This document shows, piece after piece, positions 15,251-22,359 of a DNA stretch of 38,332 nt. The translations under genes were made by a program, and so were the position numbers. The notes beneath the pieces were generated by a model that saw nothing but the letters and a program-made list of their open reading frames with translations, was not told the DNA's origin and ran no database searches. The stretch lies in contig PABA01000135.1 of the NCBI GenBank assembly GCA_002699025.1, forward strand, positions 1 to 38,332, given 5' to 3'. This DNA comes from Sandaracinus sp. Its GTDB lineage: Bacteria; Myxococcota_A; Polyangia; Polyangiales; Houyiibacteriaceae. The number at the start of each line of letters is the position of its first letter. Positions within the stretch are counted from its first letter, which is position 1.

Positions 15251-17839
15251 TCAGTCGCGGAGCTCGAGCTGGACCTTCGGCGTGATGCGGAAGCAGCCGT
15301 CCTCGGTCTCGATCAGCTCGCCGAGCCCGGCGCTCCGCAAGCGGCTCAGGGTCACGTGCACCCGGTTCACGTCCGAGCCGGGCACGCAGCGCTCGCCAGG
15401 CCAGCCCGCCTCGAAGACGGCGTCCAGCGGCACCCAGTCGGTCGCCCCCGCCAGGCATGCGAGCACCTTCGCGAGCCGCCGCCGCCGCGCGAGGTCCACC
15501 CGCGCCCCCTCGCCGCGCCGGAACCAGCGCCCGTCCCGCTGCACGACCAGCGGCTCGCGCGCGCCCTCGCCGAGCTCCGCCAGGCGCGCCTCGAGCAGCC
15601 GCAGCGGCAGGCGGATCGCCATGTGCGCCCCCTCCGCCCGCGCCTCCTCGAGCGCCGCCCGCACCTCCCGCACGCGCTCCTCGCCCTCGAGCAAGGTCAG
15701 CTCGAGCCGCCGCAGCGCCACCGCCCGCCGGAGCGCCTCGAGGGGCACGGCCTCGGCCTGCTCCCGCGCCGCGTCCAGGAGCCGCTCGGCCTCGGCGCGT
15801 CGCCCCTGCCGCGCCCGCAGCGCCCCCAGCCCGGCGAGCGCCCAGGTCGTCGTCAACCGCTCCCCGAGCGGGCGCAGCCAGCGCAGCGCCTCCGCGTAGG
15901 CGCGCTCGCTCGCCTCGGCGCGGCCGGCCTCGAGCTCGAGCTCGCCGAGGAGCAGGCTCGAGAGCCCCACCAGCCAGCCGTTGCCGTTCCGCGCGAAGAC
16001 CTCCCGGCTCGCCCCGTACGCTGCGCGCGCGGCCTCGGGCGCGCCGTCCTCGTGCCGCAGCGCGCCCTCGATCAGCGTCAGCACGGCCTGCCAGCGCTCG
16101 GCGTCCTCGGCGCCCCCGACCGCCTGCGCCTCGTCCACCGCCGCGCGCGCCGCCTCCCGCGCGCCCCGAGCGATGCGGCAGATGGCGAGGACGGCGAGGA
16201 CCTGCACGCGGTGGCGACTCGGCCCGAGCGGGCGCAGCACCTGGAGCGCCCGCTCGAGCCGCCGCTCGGCCTCGTCCGCGTCGTGCAGCACGAGGAAGGT
16301 CGCGAGCTGTTGCAGCACGTGGGCCTCGAGCTCCGGCGGCGCGTCCGCCGGGAGCCGCGCCTGGGCCTCCTCGAGGAGCGCGAGCGCGCGCGTCGGTCGG
16401 TAGAGCGCGCCCTGCAGGTTGCCGAGCTGGGCGAGCAGGAAGGTCTCCGCCCCCGCGTCTCCACCCCGCGCTCGCACCGCCTCGAGCGCGCCCTCCGCAT
16501 GCTCCGCCGCGTCCGCGAAGCGCCCCTGCCAGCACGCCAGCTCGGCCCGCGCCAGGGCCACGAGCACGTCGTCGCCGGTCGGCGCCGAGGAGGGCGCGAC
16601 GCGCGCGGCCACCTCCTCGAGCTGCGCGGCGTAGCCGTCGTGGGGGCCGCGCCAGAGCACGGAGAGGCGGAGCCGGAGCAGCGCCTGGAGCGCCATGGAG
16701 GCGTCGCCCGCCGGGCCGAGCTGCGCGTCGAGGACGACCCGGAGGCTCGCCGGATCCGCGGCACTCGGTTCGGCGCGGGCGAAGGCGAGCGGGCCCCAAC
16801 GCTCGGCGAGGAGGTGGGCGCCGAGGCGGGCGACGGCGCGGGCCCGGGCGGCGCGATCGGAGCGGGCCAGCGCGTGCTCGCGGACGACCTCGTAGACGCG
16901 GTAGCGGCCCGGGTCGAAGGGGTCCATCTGCACCAGGGAGCGATCGCGGAGCGCCTCGACGCGGTCGAGGGCCTCGGCCGGCGCGACGGCGAGGAGCGCG
17001 GCGGCGGTGTCCAGGCCCCAGGCGCCGCGGAGCACGGCGAGCGCGGCGAGGGCCTCGCGGTCCGGCGCGTCGAGGAGCGCCCAGGAGCCCTCGAGGGCCT
17101 CCCGGAGCGAGTCGAAGCGCGCGTCGCCGGCGCCGCGGGCGCGGAGGATGCCGTGGCCGCTCCGGCGGAGCTCGGCGAGCACGACCTCGGCGCTGGCCCG
17201 TCCGGCGCGGGCCGCGGCCAGCTCGAGGGCGAGCGGGCAGCCGTCCAGCGCGCGCACGATCGCGTCGGCCGCGCGGAGCTCGCGGGGGTCGCCGCCGAAG
17301 GCGCGCGAGCGGCGGCGAGCTCGCTCGAGGAAGAGCGCGAGGGCCGGCGCGGGCGCGTCGCCTTCCCCGTCGACCGGCAGGTAGGCGAGCTCGACGAGCT
17401 GCTCCCGAGGGAGCCCGAGGCGCACGCGGGAGGTGACCAGGGCGCGGACCGATCCGAGCTCGTCGAGGAGCGCCCGGAGGGGGCCGGCGACGTGCTCGGC
17501 GTTGTCGAGGACGAGCAGGTCGAGCGCGCCGAGGGCGGCCTCGAGCTCGTCGAGGGCGCTGGAGCGCTCGGCGCCGGCGGCGGCCTCGAGCTCGGCGCGC
17601 ACGTCCTCGGCGCGGGTGGCGCGGGTGAGGTCGACCAGGCGGACGGCCTCGCCCCGCGCTTCGAGGCGCGCCGCGAGCTCGCGGGCGAGGCGCGTCTTGC
17701 CCGCGCCGGGGGGACCGAGGAGCGTGAGCAGGAGCGGGCCGGGCCCGGCGCAGAGCGCCACGAGCTCGGCGAGCTCGTGGGCCCGTCCGTGGAAGCCATC
17801 GTCGAAGAAGCAAGGCGAGAAGGAGTGGTGCCGTCCCAT
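15251..17839 (-). CDS. STAND-type ATPase/TPR regulator with C-terminal winged helix
   Basis: An 862-residue protein. Residues about 17-260 are an NTPase module: FHGRAHEL entry motif, Walker A GPPGAGKT at 42-49, Walker B LLVLDNAEHV with Asp112, and the sensor VTSR at 135-138. Residues about 270-740 are helical repeats of TPR type. The last 110 residues (ARRRRLAKVLACLAGA, then DVNRVHVTLSRLRSAGL and GCFRITP) have the pattern of an OmpR/SARP-like winged helix. In AfsR/SARP proteins this domain is at the N-terminus, so the order here is reversed. It is probably a ligand-gated transcription factor whose helical region senses a signal. It is monocistronic, with a palindrome in its promoter region. 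Confidence 0.85.
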   Translation of the reverse strand: MGRHHSFSPCFFDDGFHGRAHELAELVALCAGPGPLLLTLLGPPGAGKTRLARELAARLEARGEAVRLVDLTRATRAEDVRAELEAAAGAERSSALDELEAALGALDLLVLDNAEHVAGPLRALLDELGSVRALVTSRVRLGLPREQLVELAYLPVDGEGDAPAPALALFLERARRRSRAFGGDPRELRAADAIVRALDGCPLALELAAARAGRASAEVVLAELRRSGHGILRARGAGDARFDSLREALEGSWALLDAPDREALAALAVLRGAWGLDTAAALLAVAPAEALDRVEALRDRSLVQMDPFDPGRYRVYEVVREHALARSDRAARARAVARLGAHLLAERWGPLAFARAEPSAADPASLRVVLDAQLGPAGDASMALQALLRLRLSVLWRGPHDGYAAQLEEVAARVAPSSAPTGDDVLVALARAELACWQGRFADAAEHAEGALEAVRARGGDAGAETFLLAQLGNLQGALYRPTRALALLEEAQARLPADAPPELEAHVLQQLATFLVLHDADEAERRLERALQVLRPLGPSRHRVQVLAVLAICRIARGAREAARAAVDEAQAVGGAEDAERWQAVLTLIEGALRHEDGAPEAARAAYGASREVFARNGNGWLVGLSSLLLGELELEAGRAEASERAYAEALRWLRPLGERLTTTWALAGLGALRARQGRRAEAERLLDAAREQAEAVPLEALRRAVALRRLELTLLEGEERVREVRAALEEARAEGAHMAIRLPLRLLEARLAELGEGAREPLVVQRDGRWFRRGEGARVDLARRRRLAKVLACLAGATDWVPLDAVFEAGWPGERCVPGSDVNRVHVTLSRLRSAGLGELIETEDGCFRITPKVQLELRD

Positions 17840-17867
17840 GTCCCGGACACAACGTGCCGGAGGACCT

Positions 17868-17883
17868 GCCCATTACAATGGGC
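17868..17883. promoter_or_regulatory. 16-bp palindrome, candidate operator upstream of the STAND regulator
   Basis: GCCCATT-AC-AATGGGC is a perfect 7+7 inverted repeat with a 2-bp centre, lying 29-44 bp upstream of the ATG at 17839. Its centre contains TGTAAT on the minus strand, a 5/6 match to the -10 consensus, so a bound dimer would block that promoter. The AT-rich core stands out in this GC-rich window. A second symmetric element, GACGTAAATGTC, lies at 17901-17912. No convincing -35 was found. Confidence 0.5.
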
Positions 17884-17966
17884 GGAAAGAGCACACCCCT
17901 GACGTAAATGTCGCGCCCGGCGCGCTGCGTCTGCCCCGGCGAGGCCGCCCGAGCGGGCCCTCCGCC

Positions 17967-18662
17967 TCAGCGCGCCGCCCCGAAGCGGATCCCCAGCGAG
18001 ACGTCGAAGAGGATCTGCGTCGTCAGGAAGGAGGCGCCCGGCGCGCCCGCGGGCTCGTCCGGCGTCTCGCTGCCGATCAGCACGTCGGCCCGAAGCCCCC
18101 CGCGGAGGATCAGCCGCGGCCCCGGCATCACGAGCAGGCCGAGCAGCGCCTGCGCCAGCCCGCCCGTGCTCGTGAAGCGCCGCTCGAGCCCGCCGCCCGC
18201 CTCCTCCGTGCGCGTGCCGTAGAACGCGCCGCCGCCGACGCCCGCGTAGATCGCGAGGCCGAGCACGAGGTCGCGCTGGTAGAGCGCTTGGAGCGAGCCG
18301 ACGAAGCCCGGGCTCGAGAGCGACGTGTCCTCGCCGACGCTCCGGCCGACGTACTGGAGCCCCGCCGTGAGCCGGAGCTCGATGGCGTCGTGCACCATGT
18401 AGCCGGCGACCAGCGAGCCCGTCAGGTAGACGTTCGACTGGCTGGTCGTCTCGCCCTCGTCGGGCGTGGTGCTCCCGAAGGACATGGCGCCGGCGACGTT
18501 CAGGCCGAGCTCGAAGCGGCCGCGCCGATTGAGCGTGTCGTCGACGACCCGCTGGTCGCGGAAGGAGCCGCCTCGCACGGTCGTGCGCTGGGCGTGGGCG
18601 GTGGAGCCGGCGGCGCCGGCGAGGAGCAGCGCGAGCGCCGCGGTGGTCGTGAATCGAAGCAT
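17967..18662 (-). CDS. Outer-membrane beta-barrel protein, OprF/OmpW-like size
   Basis: A 231-residue secreted protein. A signal peptide ends at about AHA-Q25. The mature part shows alternating aromatic and polar strands (GRFELGLNVAG, NVYLTGSLVAGYMV, IELRLTAGLQYVGR, RLILRGGLRADVLIG, ILFDVSLGIRFG) as in eight-stranded barrels. The ATG is set by an excellent AGGAGG, 4 nt upstream. It is divergent from the protease gene at 18865, with 202 bp between. I cannot assign a substrate or named family. Confidence 0.72.
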   Translation of the reverse strand: MLRFTTTAALALLLAGAAGSTAHAQRTTVRGGSFRDQRVVDDTLNRRGRFELGLNVAGAMSFGSTTPDEGETTSQSNVYLTGSLVAGYMVHDAIELRLTAGLQYVGRSVGEDTSLSSPGFVGSLQALYQRDLVLGLAIYAGVGGGAFYGTRTEEAGGGLERRFTSTGGLAQALLGLLVMPGPRLILRGGLRADVLIGSETPDEPAGAPGASFLTTQILFDVSLGIRFGAAR

Positions 18663-18797
18663 CTTCCCTCCTCGGGGCGACGCGAACGCGCGCTCGGCCC
18701 CGTCGAGCGGCGTAGGCGGGGAGGGCGCTTGCAGCCCCTTACGCGGCCTTGCATCCGCGCGGTCGCGCGCCCGCCTTCGCCTTCGCCGCCGCCGCCG

Positions 18798-18834
18798 CTT
18801 CACTGAAAGCGGGCGTAAGCGCCGGTAAGTGAAG
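18798..18834. promoter_or_regulatory. Inverted repeat in the divergent intergenic region
   Basis: CTTCACT (18798-18804) and AGTGAAG (18828-18834) form a 7-bp inverted repeat with a 23-bp spacer, between the divergent outer-membrane protein gene (-) and the protease gene (+). The centre-to-centre spacing of 30 bp, about three helical turns, would suit two sites on one face of DNA. It could be an operator or chance. Confidence 0.3.
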
Positions 18835-18864
18835 GCGCGCTCGCGCGACCACGTTGCTCGGCCG

Positions 18865-20193
18865 ATGCACACGCCGTCCTTCCGCCGCGCCGCCCGGCCC
18901 ATCCTCGCCTCGGCGCTCCTCTTCACCCTGGCGCTCTCGGCCACGTCCGCCCGGGCCGACGACCCGCCCGCCGCCGGCGCACCCGCTGCCGGCGCGCCCG
19001 CTGCCGACGCGCCCGCTGCCGACGCGCTCACCATGGACGCCCCTCCGGCCGCCGCCCCCGATCCGGCGACGGCCGCCCCGTCCGACGCGCCCGCCGGATG
19101 GGAGGGCGCCGTCTACGCGCACGCGCGCCCCGCCGTGCTCCGCGTCCGCTCGGTCTACGGCGACGGCGGCGGCTTCCTCTTCTCCGACGGCCACCACGTC
19201 GCCACCGCCTTCCACCTCATCGAGAGCGGCCGCGACATCGCCGTGCGCGCCGCCCCCGGGGACGACTGGATCGACGCCCGCGTCGTGGCCGTCGACCCGG
19301 ACGCGGACCTCGCCATCCTCCGCGTCGACGTGGACCTCGGCGCCCCGCTCGAGCTCGCCGCGCCGCCCGCCGTCGGTGAGCCGGTGGTCGTGCTCGGCCA
19401 CCCGCTCGGCTCCGTCGCCGACGACGACGAGGTCTTCGAGGGGCTGCTCACCTGGTCGCTCACGCGCGGCATGGTCAGCGCCGTCGGCGGTCAGAGCCTC
19501 CAGATCGACGCGGCCCTCGCCAGCGGGAGCTCGGGCGCGCCGGTCCTCGATCGCCGGGGGCGCGTGGTCGGCGTCGCCAGCCGCCGGGACGGGGGCGTGG
19601 GCGTCGCGACGCGCGCCGACGCCCTGCCCGCGCTCCTCGAGGAGGTCGGGACCGAGGCGCCCTACCGCGGCCGCTGGCGCCCGATCCTCGAGCTCGAGGC
19701 GCAGATCGCCGTCGAGGGCGGCCAGAGCTTCGGCGGCGTGAGCATGGGCCTCGGCGCCGTCGGCTGGGAGCGCTTCGGCATCGTCGGTCGCTTCGGCGTG
19801 CTCGCCCACACGGACGACGTCTCCGACGAGCCCCTCTACGCGCGCCGCATCGCGCGGCTCACCTTCGGCCTCGAGGCCCAGTTCCGGCACCCCTTCCGCG
19901 CCGGCGACGTGCCCATACAGCTGGTCATCGGCGCCGGCCTCGCCGGGGCCCGGGAGAGCGTCCGCGAGGAGACGCTCGAGATCGCGTTCCCGGGCGGCTG
20001 CGATCCGCGAAACGGCCCCTGCGCCGCCGACACGCGCATGAGCGCCGTCGAGGATCGCCGCTGGCTCTTCCGCCCGACGCTCCGCGTCGCGCTCCTCATC
20101 GGCGGCTTCGCCTCGCTCAGCTACCAGGTGCAGCTCGACGTGATGAGCCCCGGCGACAGCGCGCACGTCATCGGGATCGGCCTCTCGTGGTGA
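18865..20193 (+). CDS. Trypsin-like serine protease with a C-terminal barrel-like region
   Basis: A 442-residue exported protein. The signal peptide ends near SARA-D32. Residues about 33-76 are a Pro/Ala-rich linker with (PAAGA)n repeats. Residues about 80-262 are an S1C-type protease: His117 in ATAFH, Asp148 in PDADLAIL and Ser223 in SGSSGAP. Residues about 270-442 are beta-rich, with alternating hydrophobic strands (ILELEAQIAV, RFGIVGRFGVLA, LRVALLIGGF, VIGIGLSW), and the protein ends in an aromatic residue like an outer-membrane barrel. This suggests a protease tethered to, or partly inserted in, the outer membrane. The usual PDZ of DegP is absent. A pseudo-barrel beta domain is an alternative reading. 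Confidence 0.8.
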   Translation: MHTPSFRRAARPILASALLFTLALSATSARADDPPAAGAPAAGAPAADAPAADALTMDAPPAAAPDPATAAPSDAPAGWEGAVYAHARPAVLRVRSVYGDGGGFLFSDGHHVATAFHLIESGRDIAVRAAPGDDWIDARVVAVDPDADLAILRVDVDLGAPLELAAPPAVGEPVVVLGHPLGSVADDDEVFEGLLTWSLTRGMVSAVGGQSLQIDAALASGSSGAPVLDRRGRVVGVASRRDGGVGVATRADALPALLEEVGTEAPYRGRWRPILELEAQIAVEGGQSFGGVSMGLGAVGWERFGIVGRFGVLAHTDDVSDEPLYARRIARLTFGLEAQFRHPFRAGDVPIQLVIGAGLAGARESVREETLEIAFPGGCDPRNGPCAADTRMSAVEDRRWLFRPTLRVALLIGGFASLSYQVQLDVMSPGDSAHVIGIGLSW

Positions 20194-20266
20194 GCCCTGA
20201 CCTTCGCGCCCGTTCGATCCCTTCGATGGGTGTCGCAGGAGTCTCGCGGCGCGCGGGCTCTCCACG

Positions 20267-20281
20267 TATCGTGGGGCCATC
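20267..20281 (+). promoter_or_regulatory. TATCGT box just ahead of an in-frame ATC
   Basis: TATCGT (20267-20272) is followed after 6 nt by ATC (20279-20281), which is in frame with the membrane protein below. This is the same spacing as TATCTG to ATG at 21885-21897. It suggests that translation starts near 20279 at a non-canonical codon, or that an ATG has been lost. No -35 stands out. Confidence 0.35.
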
Positions 20282-20395
20282 GCTCCCTCCGCCGAGTCAG
20301 CCCCCTCCCTCCGTGAGCGCCTCGCCGCGCGCGCCATCCGCTTCGTCCTGGCGGGGCTCGCCGGGGTCCTCGCGGGGGCCGCCGTCGGCTCGCTC

Positions 20396-21799
20396 GTGCC
20401 CGGGCCGCAGGCCTGGATGGGACGCGACGGGCTGCTCCTCCACGTGCTCGCCTTCCTCGGCCTCGTGCTCGCTGCCGATGGGGCCGAGCGCCGGGGTCCG
20501 CGCGCCGGGGTGGAGCGTGGGATCGGCATCGTCCTGCTGCTCCTGGCGCCGCTCCTCGCGGCCGGTCGCCTATGGGCGAAGAACCACGGGATCGTCGTGG
20601 CGGCCCCCGTGTCCGGGGCCGTGAACCTCGCGCTCCTCGAGGCGATGGGCCTGCGAGCGGTCGGCCTCGCGGGCGCGGCGGCGGCGCTCCTCGCCCTGGC
20701 GGCCATGAACGCGCGGGCCGGCGCGGCGCGCTCGGCGGCGGTCTTCGTCGGCCTCGCGCTCGGCGCGGCGGGCGCGGTCCTCATGGCCCTCGACGTCGGG
20801 GCCATGGCCGAGGGGGGCATGTTCGGCGCCGAGGAGGCGCTCTTTCGCGGCGGTCTCGGGCTCGCCGAGGCGCTCGGGCTCCCCTGGCTCCTCTTCGGCG
20901 CCGGCCTCGGCTTGGTCTTCGCCCGCGTCCGCTGCGCGGAGCGCCTGCCGCCGGCCCTCGTCGGCGCCGCGGTCCTCGTCGGCAGCCTCGACGGCGCCGC
21001 CATGCTCATGGAGCGGCGCGACCTCATGGGTCAGCTGCTCCCGCCGACGCCCGACTGGCTGGTCTTCGAGGGGGCGCGGGCGAGCCCGCCGCAGAGCGCG
21101 TCGGACGGGCACGTCTACCCGGAGGTCTTCGGCGCCGAGCTCCGCGACGGGGCGCTCGACAGCCCCGTCGGGGTGGCGCGCCTGCGCGACGTGGACGCCG
21201 CGGCGGAGCTGCTTCGGGAGCTCTCCGATCGCGCCTCGGACCTGCGCGACGAGGTCCTCGGGCCGCCGCCGCAAGAGGAGCCGCCGAGCCAGGAGGAGAT
21301 GATGCGCACGCTCGCGCACCGAGGTCGGGGCGAGGTCGCCGTCGCGCTCGCCATGGGGACCCGCGCCGAGGAGCTGGTCGCCCTCGCGCGGGCGGCGGGC
21401 CGGGCCGGGCTCCACGCGCTCCGCCTCGTCGGCGCCGACCCGGACGCGCCCACCGGCGACGGCCTGCGCGATCGGCTCGGGCGGCGGGTCGTGGAGCTGA
21501 CTCTGACCCCCCTCGGCGGGCTCGACGCGGAGCAGCCCGAGCACGTGTACGTCACGGCGCTCGACGCCGACGCGCCGCCCGAGACGCCGATCGCGGCGGG
21601 CGAGGAGGCGCGGACGCTCGGCGGCGAGGAGCGCCTCCAGGGGAGGAGCTTCTCGACCCTGGTGGTGGTCCGGCCCGGCGAGCTCCCGGTCGGGCCGCTG
21701 CTCGAGCGGGTGCGCGCGCTTCGGGGGCGCGGGGCGCACGTGGCCCTCGCGACGGGGGAGGACGTCCCGCAGGGCGGCGAGGCGGCCGCGGACCGCTGA
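20396..21799 (+). CDS. Polytopic membrane protein; true start probably near 20279
   Basis: The first canonical start is GTG 20396, giving 467 residues, but 39 more in-frame codons upstream read as a real N-terminus: a charged stretch (SLRERLAARAIR) leading into a hydrophobic segment. Between the in-frame TGA at 20198 and this GTG no ATG, GTG or TTG occurs; an ATC at 20279 lies where a start is expected. Several hydrophobic segments occupy residues about 1-205. The remaining 250 residues are soluble; near the end, TLVVVRPGELPVGPLLERVRA and HVALATGEDV resemble the ExbD-type domain, a tentative likeness. The function is unknown; a membrane-coupled energy or transport role is possible. Confidence 0.6.
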   Translation: MPGPQAWMGRDGLLLHVLAFLGLVLAADGAERRGPRAGVERGIGIVLLLLAPLLAAGRLWAKNHGIVVAAPVSGAVNLALLEAMGLRAVGLAGAAAALLALAAMNARAGAARSAAVFVGLALGAAGAVLMALDVGAMAEGGMFGAEEALFRGGLGLAEALGLPWLLFGAGLGLVFARVRCAERLPPALVGAAVLVGSLDGAAMLMERRDLMGQLLPPTPDWLVFEGARASPPQSASDGHVYPEVFGAELRDGALDSPVGVARLRDVDAAAELLRELSDRASDLRDEVLGPPPQEEPPSQEEMMRTLAHRGRGEVAVALAMGTRAEELVALARAAGRAGLHALRLVGADPDAPTGDGLRDRLGRRVVELTLTPLGGLDAEQPEHVYVTALDADAPPETPIAAGEEARTLGGEERLQGRSFSTLVVVRPGELPVGPLLERVRALRGRGAHVALATGEDVPQGGEAAADR

Positions 21800-21876
21800 C
21801 GGGGGCGCGGCGCGGAGCAGGCGGCGTCGACGGGGTCGGGCTTCTGCCGACGGCGTCCACGCTGACGGGGGCGCGG
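21794..21876. repeat. 17-bp direct repeat flanking the intergenic spacer
   Basis: CGCTGACGGGGGCGCGG occurs at 21794-21810, over the stop of the membrane-protein gene, and again at 21860-21876, over the -35 of the OmpA-like gene. The 66-bp spacing suggests a local duplication. The second copy supplies the CTGACG -35. Confidence 0.6.
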
Positions 21877-21890
21877 GGGGCTGCTATCTG
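21862..21890 (+). promoter_or_regulatory. Sigma-70-type promoter giving a predicted leaderless mRNA
   Basis: CTGACG (21862-21867), a 17-bp spacer and TATCTG (21885-21890). The ATG of the lipoprotein gene begins 7 nt after the -10, which is where transcription normally starts. No Shine-Dalgarno sequence is present. A leaderless transcript is the simplest reading. Confidence 0.5.
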
Positions 21891-21896
21891 GCGGGC

Positions 21897-22340
21897 ATGC
21901 GCACGATCTCCGCCGCGTTGCTCGCGCTCACCCTCCTCGGCTGCGGCCACACGCTGGTCGTCGGCCAGGACGGGCGCATCCGGGTCGTCGTCCAGGGCGA
22001 TCGCATCGTCTTCGACGACCCGATCCTCTTCGCGATGGATAGCGACGAGATCCTCCACGAGTCGGACGCGCTCCTGGACGAGATCGCCAAGACGCTGCAG
22101 GAGCACGAGGAGATCGCGGCGGTGCGGGTCGAGGGGCATACGGACGCGACGGGCTCGGCGGAGCACAACCAGGAGCTCAGCGAGCGGCGCGCCGAGGCGG
22201 TGGTCGAAGCGCTGCGCGAGCGGGGGGTGACGCAGACGCTGAGCGCGCAGGGCTTCGGCAAGACGCGGCCGCTCTGCCAGGAGGACACGGAGGCCTGCCA
22301 CGGCCAGAACCGTCGCGTGGAGCTCCACATCGTGCGCTGA
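21897..22340 (+). CDS. OmpA/Pal-family peptidoglycan-associated lipoprotein
   Basis: A 147-residue lipoprotein. The lipobox LLGC places the lipidated Cys at residue 16. Residues about 38-147 are an OmpA_C domain: ILFAMDSDEIL, VEGHTDATGSAEHNQELSERR with the Asp and Arg that hold the diaminopimelate of peptidoglycan, and GFGKTRPL near the end. Two Cys residues in the last loop (LCQEDTEACHGQNRRVE) could form a disulphide, as in several deltaproteobacterial members. It should tie the outer membrane to the cell wall. It is likely transcribed from its own promoter at 21862-21890. It converges on the acyltransferase gene with an 19-bp gap. Confidence 0.9.
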   Translation: MRTISAALLALTLLGCGHTLVVGQDGRIRVVVQGDRIVFDDPILFAMDSDEILHESDALLDEIAKTLQEHEEIAAVRVEGHTDATGSAEHNQELSERRAEAVVEALRERGVTQTLSAQGFGKTRPLCQEDTEACHGQNRRVELHIVR

Positions 22341-22359
22341 GGGACGAGGGCGCGCCGGG

